From Sedimentitalea nanhaiensis DSM 24252 (GTDB lineage: Bacteria > Pseudomonadota > Alphaproteobacteria > Rhodobacterales > Rhodobacteraceae): a stretch of 64,000 nt of DNA. The notes below the pieces were generated by a model. It was not told where the DNA came from. It searched no databases and worked only from the letters and a program-made list of their open reading frames with translations. Position numbers and translations under genes: made by a program. The stretch is from NCBI RefSeq assembly GCF_000473225.1, contig NZ_KI421509.1:357470-421469 (forward strand). Reading direction: 5' to 3'. Within the stretch, counting starts at the first letter, position 1. Each line of letters opens with the position of its first letter. Below are positions 26,311-35,490 of the stretch, in pieces.

Positions 26311-26784
26311 CTACGGCTGGATCGAGAAATCGGCTACTTGCGCGTCTGAAATCTGCTGTAGAATCGCGGGTTCTACAGAAAAGACGTGGTGCGGCGTGCC
26401 GGCAGCGGCCCAGATGACCGGAAAATCCAGCAAGCGTGGATCCAGAAACGCACGGATCGGATTCAAATGACCCACGGGCGAAACGCCGCCAATGGCAAAC
26501 CCGGTTTGGGTCCGCACCAAACCGGCATCGGCCTTGCCGAGCGGCTCGCCAGCAAGATGCGCGGCCTTGACTGCGTCCACCCGGCTGCCCCCGGCGGTCA
26601 GGAACAGGATGGCTCTGGTGCTGGTCTCGCCGCGAAAGATGATGGACTTGGCGATCTGGTCCACATTGCAGGACACTGCGGCCGCTGCATCGGCGGCGGT
26701 ACGCGCGAGGGCGGTTTCACGGATCTGCGGTTCGATTCCGGCGGCCTGCAGGGCGGCGCGGACACGGTTCAGGCTTTTGCTCAT
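26311..26784 (-). CDS. YbaK/ProX-type aminoacyl-tRNA deacylase
   Basis: A 157-residue YbaK/EbsC-domain protein. The conserved lysine in CNVDQIAKSIIFRG and the loop AIGGVSPVGH are family hallmarks. Such proteins hydrolyse mischarged aminoacyl-tRNAs in trans (Cys-tRNAPro or Ala-tRNAPro, depending on subgroup); the subgroup cannot be set by eye. It diverges from glnE with 84 bp between starts. Confidence 0.88.
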   Translation of the reverse strand: MSKSLNRVRAALQAAGIEPQIRETALARTAADAAAAVSCNVDQIAKSIIFRGETSTRAILFLTAGGSRVDAVKAAHLAGEPLGKADAGLVRTQTGFAIGGVSPVGHLNPIRAFLDPRLLDFPVIWAAAGTPHHVFSVEPAILQQISDAQVADFSIQP

Positions 26785-26868
26785 AATGTACAGCCTTGCG
26801 CGGAATGTCGGTCTGTTTCAAGTCGATGCTGCATTGACCATTGCCGCTGTCGGCGACAGTCTGCGCCC

Positions 26869-29652
26869 ATGTCTTTGATCCATGCCATCACCCGCTTGCC
26901 TCGCCCGTTCGACCCGGACCTGGGCGCGGAAACCTGCGCCGCTGTTCCCGAGGCCGATGGCGATTTGGCGCTTTTGCTTGCCGGGGCCGGGGGATCCAGC
27001 CCGTTTTTGAAGGGGTTGGTCGAAAAGGAAGCGGCATGGCTCTTGGCTGCGTTGGACGATCCGGATGGGTGCATCCAGGCCTGTTTCTCCGAAATCGAAG
27101 AACTCGCGCCGGATCGGCTGAAATCCGGTCTGCGGCAGGCCAAGCGGCGGGTTGCACTGATCACGGCGCTGGCGGATCTGGCAGGGGCCTGGCCGCTGGA
27201 GCGGGTAACGGGTGTTCTGACCGATTTTGGCGGCCTGGCCTGTGACGTCGTGATCAGGGCCGAGATCGCCAACCTGATCCGGCGCAACAAGCTGCCAGGG
27301 CAGACCCCGGACGACGTGGCGACGGCGGGTGGGCTGTTTGTGTTGGCGATGGGCAAGATGGGCGCACACGAGCTGAATTATTCTTCGGATATCGACCTGA
27401 TCTGTCTGTTTGATGAAACCCGGTTTGATCCGGGCGATTTCTATGAAGCCCGACAGGGCATGGTGCGGGCCACGCGCAACATGTGCAGCATCCTGAGCGA
27501 CCGCACAGCCGAAGGTTACGTCTTTCGCACCGATCTTCGGCTGCGACCCGATCCTGTGGTTACCCCGGTCTGCATGGCGACCGAGGCGGCGGAGCGGTAT
27601 TATGAGAGCCTGGGGCGGACATGGGAGAGGGCGGCGTATATCAAGGCGCGTCCCTGCGCGGGAGATTTGCAGGCCGGAGAGAGGTTCCTGAAGACGCTGA
27701 CGCCGTTCGTCTGGCGCCGTCACCTGGATTTCGCCGCGATTCAGGACGCTCATGATATGCGGTTGCGCATCCGCGAGAACAAGGGGTTGGGCGGCGCATT
27801 GTCGGTGCCGGGGCATGACATGAAATTGGGTCGTGGGGGTATCAGAGAAATCGAATTTTTCACCCAGACGCGACAGCTGATCGCCGGCGGGCGCGATACC
27901 GGGTTGCGCCAGCGTGAAACCGTTGCGGGGCTGGCGGCGCTTGCGGGCAAGGGCTGGGTGCCGGAAGACGTGTCCGATCGGTTGAGCGACCATTACCGGG
28001 CGCATCGTGAGGTTGAACACCGCATCCAGATGGTGAACGACGCACAGACCCACCGGATGCCGCAATCGCCCGAGGGGATCGAGCGCATTGCCTGTTTGAT
28101 GGGGGCGGATGCGAAGGGTCTGATTGCGGACCTGGAGCGCCGGCTGACCGAAGTGCATGAATTGACCGAGGGGTTCTTTGCGCCTGACCCGCCGCCATCG
28201 GCGGTCGCAGAACCGGCCAGCTTCGATGCCAGCATCCTTGCGCGTTGGCCCACCTATCCGGCTTTGCGTTCACAGCGCGCCCGGCAGATATTCGATCGCC
28301 TGCGCCCGGAACTTCTGAGCCGCTTGGCGCGGACCGCCAAACCCGACGAGGCCCTGATGGCGCTGGACGGGTTTCTGGCCGGATTGCCCGCCGGTGTGCA
28401 GCTGTTTTCGCTGTTTGAGGCCAATACCCAGTTGATCGATCTGCTGGTGGACATCGTCGGCACGTCATCCGCATTGGCCGGCCACCTGTCACGCAATGCC
28501 GGAGTGTTCGACGCGGTGATCGGCGGCGACTTTTTTGCCGACTGGCCCGGCTGCACAGCGCTAAGACGCGAGCTGACCGGGATTCTTGAGGCAGAGCCGG
28601 ACTATGAACGCCAATTGGATGCCGCACGTCGTTGGACAAAGGAATGGCACTTCCGCATCGGTGTGCATCATCTGCGGGGGCTGATCGACGGTCCGACCAG
28701 TGGCGCGCAATATGCCGATCTGGCCGAGGCGGTGATCGCCGCGATTTGCCCGGTCGTCGTGGCGCAGTTTGCCGCCAAACATGGCGATCCGCCTGGGCGC
28801 GGGGCGGCGGTTCTTGGCATGGGGTCGCTTGGCGCGGGGCGGCTGAACGCGGTGTCCGATCTGGATGTGATCGTGATCTACGACCCGCTCGATGTAGAAA
28901 GCTCGGATGGGAGGCGTCCGCTGGCCTCGCGGTTGTATTACGCGCGCATGACACAGGCCCTGATCACCGCGTTGACCGCGCCGATGGCACAGGGACGCCT
29001 TTACGAGGTGGACATGCGCCTGCGTCCTTCGGGCACGCAGGGGCCGGTCGCGACCAGTTGGGCCAGCTTCCGGAATTACCAGCAGAACGATGCCTGGGCC
29101 TGGGAGCATCTGGCCCTGACCCGCGCCCGCGTGGTCGCGGGCGATGCCGGTCTGGCAGCTGACATCGAAACGTTCCGTCAGTCGGTGCTGGCCGCGCCGC
29201 GCGTGCGCGAGCAGATCCTGCAAGAGGTCAGCGAGATGCGCGCGCGGATCGCCGCCGCCAAATCGCCCGCCGGAGTATGGGACGCCAAGACCGGACCCGG
29301 TCGAATGATGGACATCGAACTGATCGCCCAGACTGGAGCGCTCTTGTCGGGCTCGGCGGCCCGAGACGTGCAGGGCGGGCTGGCCGGGGCGGTTGATTGC
29401 GGGTGGCTTTCAGATGCAGATGCTACGGATCTGGGCGCGTGCTTTGATCTTTTCTGGTCGGTGCAAACGGCGGTTCGACTGTTGTCCGAAAAGGCGGTAG
29501 ATGTGCGTGACATGGGCGACGGCGCGGCGGCATTCCTGTGCCGGACGACCGGATATGACAGCCTGAAGGACCTGCAGAACGCGTTGGAAGGCCACTATGA
29601 ACAGGCGACAGCACTGATTGCCGGTGCATTGAAACAGGGAGAGGACGGATGA
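26869..29652 (+). CDS. glnE: Bifunctional glutamine synthetase adenylyltransferase / deadenylase
   Basis: A 927-residue GlnE. Two nucleotidyltransferase domains show the metal-binding GxxxxxSDxD pattern: HELNYSSDIDLICLFDE (N-terminal deadenylase half) and RLNAVSDLDVIVIYDP (C-terminal adenylylase half), each followed by a helical GlnD/PII-UTase domain. It adjusts glutamine synthetase activity to nitrogen status. Start 26869 (MSLIHAITRLPRPFDPDLGA) fits homologues, although no strong Shine-Dalgarno is visible. The stop overlaps the next gene's ATG (ATGA). Confidence 0.96.
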   Translation: MSLIHAITRLPRPFDPDLGAETCAAVPEADGDLALLLAGAGGSSPFLKGLVEKEAAWLLAALDDPDGCIQACFSEIEELAPDRLKSGLRQAKRRVALITALADLAGAWPLERVTGVLTDFGGLACDVVIRAEIANLIRRNKLPGQTPDDVATAGGLFVLAMGKMGAHELNYSSDIDLICLFDETRFDPGDFYEARQGMVRATRNMCSILSDRTAEGYVFRTDLRLRPDPVVTPVCMATEAAERYYESLGRTWERAAYIKARPCAGDLQAGERFLKTLTPFVWRRHLDFAAIQDAHDMRLRIRENKGLGGALSVPGHDMKLGRGGIREIEFFTQTRQLIAGGRDTGLRQRETVAGLAALAGKGWVPEDVSDRLSDHYRAHREVEHRIQMVNDAQTHRMPQSPEGIERIACLMGADAKGLIADLERRLTEVHELTEGFFAPDPPPSAVAEPASFDASILARWPTYPALRSQRARQIFDRLRPELLSRLARTAKPDEALMALDGFLAGLPAGVQLFSLFEANTQLIDLLVDIVGTSSALAGHLSRNAGVFDAVIGGDFFADWPGCTALRRELTGILEAEPDYERQLDAARRWTKEWHFRIGVHHLRGLIDGPTSGAQYADLAEAVIAAICPVVVAQFAAKHGDPPGRGAAVLGMGSLGAGRLNAVSDLDVIVIYDPLDVESSDGRRPLASRLYYARMTQALITALTAPMAQGRLYEVDMRLRPSGTQGPVATSWASFRNYQQNDAWAWEHLALTRARVVAGDAGLAADIETFRQSVLAAPRVREQILQEVSEMRARIAAAKSPAGVWDAKTGPGRMMDIELIAQTGALLSGSAARDVQGGLAGAVDCGWLSDADATDLGACFDLFWSVQTAVRLLSEKAVDVRDMGDGAAAFLCRTTGYDSLKDLQNALEGHYEQATALIAGALKQGEDG

Positions 29653-29921
29653 AGGGGGATGCGCTGATCGATCCCAAGGGCTTGATTCACGAGGCCTATC
29701 GGATCGATGGAATCACCGCCTCGGAATGCCGATCGATCTTTCTGGACTGGGCGCTCAGCCTGCCGGAAGGGCAAGAGACCGGCAAGGCATTGCGGGTTCT
29801 GCTGGAGCGCTATGGCGAACCGAAACCCGACCACCCGATGACCACGGTAATGCGCGACGGATTGGCATCGGTGGCGACGCCGCAGCGCAGGGGCGGTTGG
29901 CGGGCACGGCCCCGGAACTGA
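29649..29921 (+). CDS. Conserved hypothetical protein coupled to glnE
   Basis: A 90-residue cytoplasmic protein (MKGDALIDPKGLIHEAYRID...) whose ATG overlaps the glnE stop codon. The C-terminus is basic (TPQRRGGWRARPRN). I have no function for it. Its fixed position after glnE suggests it is genuine; it contains no Cys pair or transmembrane segment. Confidence 0.8.
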   Translation: MKGDALIDPKGLIHEAYRIDGITASECRSIFLDWALSLPEGQETGKALRVLLERYGEPKPDHPMTTVMRDGLASVATPQRRGGWRARPRN

Positions 29922-29981
29922 GCGCACGCACCACTGCCATATGCCCTTTCGCCCCCCCGATGATCCCGGTATGAGGGCGAA

Positions 29982-31181
29982 ATGACACATCCCTCTGATC
30001 CCCCCCGAGTCCGCCTGAAACCCAAAAGCGATGCCCGCGGTCTGCGGCACGGATTTCCCTGGGTCTATGCATCGGATCTGGTGACCGACCGGCGCACCAG
30101 GGCGCTGTTGCCAGGCACACTGGCAGTGCTCGAAGACGAGACCCGGGCGCCGCTGGGGCTGGTCGCCGTCAATCCAGGATCGAAAATCATCTGCCGGATG
30201 CTGGACCAGGACCCGGCGACGACGGTAGATCAGGCCTGGTTCGCGCAGCGCATCGCCCGCGCACAGGAGCTGCGCGCGCGGCTTTTCCCGGACCCCTATT
30301 ATCGGCTGATCCATGCCGAGGCCGATGGTTTGCCCGGCGTCGTGATCGACCGGTTCGGCGACACCTGTGTGGTGCAGCCGAATGCGGCCTGGGCCGAAGC
30401 CTGTTTGCCGGATCTGACCGCGGCGTTGATTGCTGTCACCGGGGTTTCGCATGTGCTTAAAAATGCCGGTGGACGGACGCGGGCATTGGAGGGGCTGGAC
30501 GATGTGTCCGGTATTCTGAATGGGGCCGCTCCGACCGCTCCGCTTGCGGTGCCCATGAACGGTGCAACCTATTTGGCCGATCTGACGGGCGGGCAGAAGA
30601 CCGGCTTGTTTTACGATCAACGGCCCAACCACGCCTTTGTCGCGCGACTGTCGGAGGGCGCGCGGGTTTTGGATGTGTTCTCGCATGTCGGGGGCTTTGC
30701 TCTGGCCGCTCTGGCCGGGGGGGCGGCTTCGGCGCTGGCGGTGGATGGATCGGCCCCGGCTTTGGCATTGGCTGAACAGGGCGCTCAGGCCAGTGGAGCA
30801 GCGGATCGCTTTGCCACACGGCAGGGAGACGCGTTTGCGGTGCTGGGGGCATTGCGTGAAGAAGGCGCGGTATTTGACGTTGTGATCTGCGATCCGCCGG
30901 CCTTTGCACCGGCCAAACCTGCGCTGGACGCGGGGCTGCGGGCCTATGAGCGTGTGGCCCGGCTGGCGGCACCGCTGGTGGCACCGGGCGGGTATCTGGG
31001 CCTGTGCTCGTGTTCGCATGCCGCCGATCTGGCGCGGTTTCGGGCGGCCTGCAATCGGGGCATTGGCCGGGCTGGCCGGTCGGCGCAATTGCTGCACACC
31101 GGGTTTGCCGGGGCAGATCATCCGCAATTGCCGCAGCTGGCCGAAAGCGGCTATCTCAAAGCGCTGTTCTACCGGTTGTGA
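29982..31181 (+). CDS. RlmI-like class I rRNA large-subunit methyltransferase
   Basis: A 399-residue protein with an N-terminal PUA domain (VRLKPKSDARGLRHGFPWVY) and a Rossmann methyltransferase domain: LDVFSHVGGFALAALAGGA (SAM loop), GDAFAVL, VVICDPPAFAP (catalytic DPPxF) and LCSCSHAADL. This is the RlmI/COG1092 layout, methylating a cytosine C5 in 23S rRNA. The next gene's GTG overlaps its TGA. Confidence 0.87.
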   Translation: MTHPSDPPRVRLKPKSDARGLRHGFPWVYASDLVTDRRTRALLPGTLAVLEDETRAPLGLVAVNPGSKIICRMLDQDPATTVDQAWFAQRIARAQELRARLFPDPYYRLIHAEADGLPGVVIDRFGDTCVVQPNAAWAEACLPDLTAALIAVTGVSHVLKNAGGRTRALEGLDDVSGILNGAAPTAPLAVPMNGATYLADLTGGQKTGLFYDQRPNHAFVARLSEGARVLDVFSHVGGFALAALAGGAASALAVDGSAPALALAEQGAQASGAADRFATRQGDAFAVLGALREEGAVFDVVICDPPAFAPAKPALDAGLRAYERVARLAAPLVAPGGYLGLCSCSHAADLARFRAACNRGIGRAGRSAQLLHTGFAGADHPQLPQLAESGYLKALFYRL

Positions 31182-31729
31182 AAATCGTCATCGATACCTG
31201 CGTGTTGTACCCGACGGTGATGCGCGAAATGGTGCTGGGCGCGGCGCGGGCGCGGCATTTCACGCCGCTGTGGTCGGCGCGCATTCTTGAAGAATGGGCC
31301 CGCGCCGCGATCAAGCTGGGAGTCGATGGGGAAGCCCAGGCGCGGGCGGAAATCGCGCTGTTGCGTGCCGAATGGCCGCAAGCCGAGCAGCCTGCCGCAC
31401 CCGGTATCGAGGCCCGGCTGTGGCTGCCGGACGCTGGCGATCTGCATGTCCTGGCGGTGGCGGTCGGCAGTTCGGCGGATGCGATCATGACCTTGAATGC
31501 CAAAGACTTTCCGCGCCAGATCCTGACCGAGGAGGGGTTGGAACGGGTCGATCCCGATGGGTTTCTGCATCGGCTTTGGCAAGCGGACCCGGACGGGATT
31601 TCCCAGGTCGCCGAACGGGTTCTGGCCGAGGCCAGCCGCCTGTCTGGGAAACAATGGCAGATGCGTCCGTTGCTGAAAAAGGCGCGCCTGCCACGGTTGG
31701 CCAAGGCCTTGATCGCCTCTCCCCTTTAG
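31178..31729 (+). CDS. PIN-domain protein (putative ribonuclease)
   Basis: A 183-residue protein starting with GTG at 31178, overlapping the methyltransferase stop. The PIN pattern is present: first Asp in VIDTCVLYPTVMREM, Glu in ILEEWARA, and the third acidic position in DAGDLHVLAVAV with a further Asp in IMTLNAKDF. This belongs to the family of longer stand-alone PIN proteins, not a VapBC pair; no antitoxin gene is adjacent. Co-translation with an rRNA methyltransferase gene hints at RNA work. Confidence 0.8.
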   Translation: MKIVIDTCVLYPTVMREMVLGAARARHFTPLWSARILEEWARAAIKLGVDGEAQARAEIALLRAEWPQAEQPAAPGIEARLWLPDAGDLHVLAVAVGSSADAIMTLNAKDFPRQILTEEGLERVDPDGFLHRLWQADPDGISQVAERVLAEASRLSGKQWQMRPLLKKARLPRLAKALIASPL

Positions 31730-32415
31730 TCGCTTGTTTTCCAACGGGATTCCAGCTGTTCCAAGGCCGCGATCCGCTGGGCGGTATCCGGGTGGCTGAG
31801 CAACCATGCGGGGGCCATTCCGGCGCGTTTCTCGGTCAAACTATCCAGTTTGTGAAACAGGGATTTCTGCGGCCCGACACCAATCCCGGCCTTGGTCAGC
31901 AGGGCGGCGGCATAGGCGTCCGCTTCGTATTCGTCCGAGCGCGACAGCTTGCTGGCCAACACCGAGGTGAGCATGTTGGCGATCCAGACCCCGACGAACG
32001 GAACGAACCGACCAAGAACCATGATCAAGGCGGTGCGCAGGGCGTTCTGGCCGGAAAAGTCGATCATCCGACGGCGTGCGTGGCCCAGGGCGACATGGCC
32101 CAGTTCATGGGCGATGACGCTTGCCATTTCTTCGCCTGTGACCTCGCCATTGCGGAATTTCCTGTAAAATCCACGGGTTATGAAAATGCGCCCGTCCGGT
32201 GCCGCGAGGCCGTTCACCGGGTCGATTTCGTAGATATAGACCGGAATCCGCGCCAGATCGAGCGAAGCGGCGAGCCGGTCGGTCAACTGCTTGAGCGCGG
32301 GATCCGCCAGTTCGGTCGACTTTGCGTCCAGCTCCTTGCCGGTGCGCCAGACCGAAAAGCGGTACATGGCCAACGCATAGAGGATTGCCAGCAAGATGGG
32401 CGTGAACTTGAGCAT
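31726..32415 (-). CDS. M48-family membrane metallopeptidase
   Basis: A 229-residue zinc protease with one N-terminal transmembrane helix (LKFTPILLAILYALAMYRFS), HELGH at 103-107 and the downstream Glu in SDEYEADAYAAALL. A second hydrophobic segment (LIMVLGRFVPFVGVWIANML) lies between the motifs as in HtpX/Ste24. It probably takes part in membrane-protein quality control. Start 32415 places Met directly before the helix; the frame is open further upstream without family features. Its stop overlaps the PIN gene's end (convergent). Confidence 0.85.
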   Translation of the reverse strand: MLKFTPILLAILYALAMYRFSVWRTGKELDAKSTELADPALKQLTDRLAASLDLARIPVYIYEIDPVNGLAAPDGRIFITRGFYRKFRNGEVTGEEMASVIAHELGHVALGHARRRMIDFSGQNALRTALIMVLGRFVPFVGVWIANMLTSVLASKLSRSDEYEADAYAAALLTKAGIGVGPQKSLFHKLDSLTEKRAGMAPAWLLSHPDTAQRIAALEQLESRWKTSD

Positions 32416-32485
32416 GGCGTAGATATGGGGGTGAAGGGACGCCGGGTCAATGCGCAACGGGCTCCGCGGATTTTGCGCCGGATCG

Positions 32486-32610
32486 GCGTTAACCTCCTTG
32501 TTTTGCTGGCGATGACGGGTATGGCACCCGTACATAGGCGACGTGGGTATGGGCCGGGATCCGCAGGTTAACGGCGCGCGCGGTGGGGGTTACTGACAGG
32601 GTGTTAACGC
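32486..32610. promoter_or_regulatory. Three GTTAAC motifs upstream of the M48 gene
   Basis: CGTTAACC (32487-32494), GGTTAACG (32566-32573) and GTTAACGC (32603-32610). The first two are exact inverted copies over 8 bp. They lie in the 253-bp gap between the VWA gene's 3' end and the M48 gene's start, and may be binding sites of one regulator. Confidence 0.3.
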
Positions 32611-32668
32611 GGCCCTGGCGGTTCGGGGCAAAGCTGAACCGGTGCGTCAGGCTGGCTCCCTAGACGGG

Positions 32669-33856
32669 TCAGCGGGTCAGTTGCTTCATGCCGCGGCTGA
32701 GTCCGGCGAGGGTCATCGGGACCATGGCTTCGGGGCCAAAGATCTCTTGAATCATCTGGATCGAATGGGTGTAGCCCCAGTATTGTTCCGGCACCGGATT
32801 GATCCACAGGTTGCTGGACCATTGTTCGCGGGCGCGCTCCAGCCAGACGCTGCCGGCCTCGGGATTCCAATGTTCATTGGCGCCGCCGGGATAGGCGATT
32901 TCATATGGCGACATGCTGGCGTCGCCGACGAAGATGCATTTGTAGTCCGGCCCGTAGGTGCGCAGCACGTCGTGGGTGGGGATCTGTGCATCCCAGCGGC
33001 GGCGGTTGTCACGCCACACGCCTTCGTAAAGGCAGTTGTGGAAATAGTAATGTTCCAGATGCTTGAATTCGCTGCGGGCGGCGGAAAACAGTTCTTCGAC
33101 CACTTTGACATGGGGGTCCATGCTGCCACCGATGTCCAGAAACAACACGACCTTGACGGCATTGTGCCGCTCGGGGCGGGTTTTCACATCCAGATAGCCA
33201 TGTTCGGCCGTGGCGCGGATGGTGCCGTCGAGATCCAGCTCCTCGGCCGCGCCTTCGCGGGCCCAGTGACGCAGACGTTTCAGCGCCACCTTGATGTTGC
33301 GCGTGCCCAGTTCGACGGTGTCATCGAGGTTCTTGAACTCGCGCTTGTCCCAGACTTTGACCGCGCGCTGGTGGCGGCTTTCCTTCTGACCGATACGCAC
33401 GCCTTCGGGGTTATAGCCGTAGGCACCAAACGGGCTGGTGCCGGCGGTGCCGATCCATTTGTTGCCGCCCTGATGGCGCCCCTGCTGATCCTTGAGCCGC
33501 TCTTGCAGGGTCTCCATCAGCTTGTCAAAGCCGCCAAGCGCCTCGATTTCGGCCTTTTCCGCATCCGAGAGATGTTTTTCGGCCATCTTGCGCAGCCAGT
33601 CGCCGGGAATGTCCACGGCTTCGATCACCTGCTGAAAGCTGATCGCCTCCAGCCCCTTGAAGCTGGTGGCAAAGGCGCGGTCGAACTTGTCGATGTTGCG
33701 TTCGTCTTTGACCATCGACGCCCGCGCGAGATAGTAGAACGCCTCGACATCATAGGTGGCCAGCCCGGCTTTCATGCCCTCAAGGAAGGTCAGATATTCG
33801 CGCAGGCTGACCGGCACGCCGGATTTGCGCAGGTTTTCGAAGAAGGGCACAAACAC
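32669..33856 (-). CDS. VWA-domain protein (CoxE-like)
   Basis: A 395-residue protein with a C-terminal von Willebrand A domain whose metal-ion adhesion motif is DIGGSMD (in VVLFLDIGGSMDPHVKVVE), an N-terminal helical region (FVPFFENLRKSGVPVSLREY) and a charged linker with EFKNLDDTVELGTRNIKVAL. This is the CoxE/YehP-like type that works with MoxR AAA+ ATPases as metal-cofactor or complex-assembly chaperones. A MoxR gene lies 2.2 kb upstream on the same strand. The small membrane protein gene ends four bases before its start. Confidence 0.87.
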   Translation of the reverse strand: MFVPFFENLRKSGVPVSLREYLTFLEGMKAGLATYDVEAFYYLARASMVKDERNIDKFDRAFATSFKGLEAISFQQVIEAVDIPGDWLRKMAEKHLSDAEKAEIEALGGFDKLMETLQERLKDQQGRHQGGNKWIGTAGTSPFGAYGYNPEGVRIGQKESRHQRAVKVWDKREFKNLDDTVELGTRNIKVALKRLRHWAREGAAEELDLDGTIRATAEHGYLDVKTRPERHNAVKVVLFLDIGGSMDPHVKVVEELFSAARSEFKHLEHYYFHNCLYEGVWRDNRRRWDAQIPTHDVLRTYGPDYKCIFVGDASMSPYEIAYPGGANEHWNPEAGSVWLERAREQWSSNLWINPVPEQYWGYTHSIQMIQEIFGPEAMVPMTLAGLSRGMKQLTR

Positions 33857-33860
33857 CGGA

Positions 33861-34028
33861 TTACCCCGCCAGTTTGTCGATCAGAACCGTCACCAGCATG
33901 GCCACGACGCCAAAGGCCATGCCCGCCGCCGCCGCATGCTGGGCCAGATCGGCGGGGGTGCCGCCGCGTTTTCTGGCGATCAGGGCGCCGATGATGGCCC
34001 CCAATATGATACCCGCGATCACGATCAT
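33861..34028 (-). CDS. Small two-helix membrane protein
   Basis: A 55-residue protein with two predicted transmembrane helices (MIVIAGIILGAIIGALIARK and AAAAGMAFGVVAMLVTVLID) joined by a basic cytoplasmic loop. Start 34028 gives a helix at the N-terminus; the frame extends to 34055. Its stop is four bases from the VWA start, so it should be co-transcribed with it. Similar short proteins in this family of bacteria carry unreliable names; function unknown. Confidence 0.7.
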   Translation of the reverse strand: MIVIAGIILGAIIGALIARKRGGTPADLAQHAAAAGMAFGVVAMLVTVLIDKLAG

Positions 34029-34116
34029 GGCTGTGTACCCGTCTGCTGAGGTCATGGGCGCAGAAGCGCCGGGAAGACCTGATCTGTTTCTGGCCGGGAA
34101 AGCCGGTGGCCCGCCC

Positions 34117-35490
34117 CTAGCCCTTGTGTGCGGCCCGTGGATTCAATGCGGCGATTTCCTGCATCTTTGCCCGCACGGCCCAATCTGTGCCAAAGCCGTA
34201 TCTTGCCCATCCCAGACTGTCCAGCCTGACGGTACGCGCCGCCTCGGGTTGGCCGGTCTGGTCCAGCGCTTCGGCTTTGAGCAGCATCAGCGTGGCGAGC
34301 AGGGCGGCGTTTTCCGACCGTTCGGCGACGTCCAGATAGGGGTCGATCTGTCGCAGGGCCGCGGCCCCGTCGCCAAGGGCAATCGCATAGGCGGCGGTCT
34401 GGGTGGCGATATAGGCCTGGTGCAGTTGGGTGCCTGGTGTGCGGCGCAGATAGCCAAGGGCGTCATTGTAATACCGTTGCGCCAGGGCGGGATCGTTCAC
34501 CTGGGTCATCCGGCCCAGCATATAGTAGCCAAAGGCGCGGCGATGGTCCTGCCAGCCCAGGTTTTGCGCGGTGGCTGCGGCCGCACTGGCGGCGTTGCGG
34601 CGTTTGGTCGGGTCGGTGCCCGGCCCAAGCGCGGTCTGCACCGCGTCGATCCAGTTGCGCGGCGTGGACGAGACCGCCCGCACCGGGCGGCGGTCGCCGC
34701 GCGGATTGAGCCGCGACAGGATGTCGGGCAACTCGGTCGCGACCTCGGATTTTGACATGCCGCTGTAGAGTTCCGGCGCATAGGTGACGCGCAGGATCAA
34801 CATGTCGAACCCGGTCAGCACCGTATGCACATTATCGTCGTTGAACACCGAATCCGGCAGCCGGTACAGGTCGTTGAGCGGGCCGATGGCCTGGGCAAGC
34901 TCCTCGTGCAGGCAATCGCGGATTTCCTGTGGGCTGGAATCGTAGGGCAGAAAGATCGACAGCTGGTGGCGGGTTGTCAGCAGCGACCAGTTGGTGGCCG
35001 GGCCGCGCCGTTTGCGGCGATAATCGCTGAGGCTGGTGACGTTGGGGACCACGAAACAGGCGGCCTGGGGCAGGGCGCGGCGAATCTCGGCCCGGCTGAC
35101 CGCCTGAATGGTGATATTGGCGTTGGCGTTGCTGCTGGCGGTCTGCTGGATCTCGATCCCGGCTTCGCGTTGCAGCCGGCCCAGCAGATGTTGCAGGTCG
35201 GGTTGCAGGCTGGAGGGGACCTGACCGGTGACGCGCACAAGGATCGGGGTTTCGAACCGGGTAAAGACCGGCAGGCTGCGCCCGCTTTCCAGGGCAAAAT
35301 GCAGATCCAGGAAATCGGCGGCGATATTGGCGTTGGATTGCGCCGGGGCGCTGGGATGGGCGCGCGCGAAGCCTTTCATCGGGGGCAGGCTGGAGGTTGC
35401 GATCTGTGCCCGGCTCGGAGTATCGGGCGGCGGCGCGGTGGTGCAGCCAGCCAGAAACAGGATGAGGAAGAACAGGGCAGGACGGATCAT
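34117..35490 (-). CDS. DUF2927-type lipoprotein
   Basis: A 457-residue exported protein with a lipoprotein signal (LFFLILFLAGC, cleavage before the Cys). The mature part resembles the DUF2927 domain (ADFLDLHFALESGRSLPVFT; CLHEELAQAIGPLNDLY, a degenerate metalloprotease-like HEE segment), followed by TPR-like helices (AFGYYMLGRMTQVNDPALAQ to the C-terminus). Its ATG overlaps the GNAT stop (ATGA). Catalytic activity is uncertain because a full HExxH is absent. Confidence 0.75.
   Translation of the reverse strand: MIRPALFFLILFLAGCTTAPPPDTPSRAQIATSSLPPMKGFARAHPSAPAQSNANIAADFLDLHFALESGRSLPVFTRFETPILVRVTGQVPSSLQPDLQHLLGRLQREAGIEIQQTASSNANANITIQAVSRAEIRRALPQAACFVVPNVTSLSDYRRKRRGPATNWSLLTTRHQLSIFLPYDSSPQEIRDCLHEELAQAIGPLNDLYRLPDSVFNDDNVHTVLTGFDMLILRVTYAPELYSGMSKSEVATELPDILSRLNPRGDRRPVRAVSSTPRNWIDAVQTALGPGTDPTKRRNAASAAAATAQNLGWQDHRRAFGYYMLGRMTQVNDPALAQRYYNDALGYLRRTPGTQLHQAYIATQTAAYAIALGDGAAALRQIDPYLDVAERSENAALLATLMLLKAEALDQTGQPEAARTVRLDSLGWARYGFGTDWAVRAKMQEIAALNPRAAHKG

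Noticed and set aside
29595-31127. A 510-codon minus-strand open frame
   Set aside because: Antisense of the small glnE-coupled gene and the rRNA methyltransferase; no protein-like composition.
31178-31729. PIN protein as a VapC toxin
   Set aside because: Longer than VapC, fused in translation to an rRNA methyltransferase gene, and lacking an antitoxin gene.
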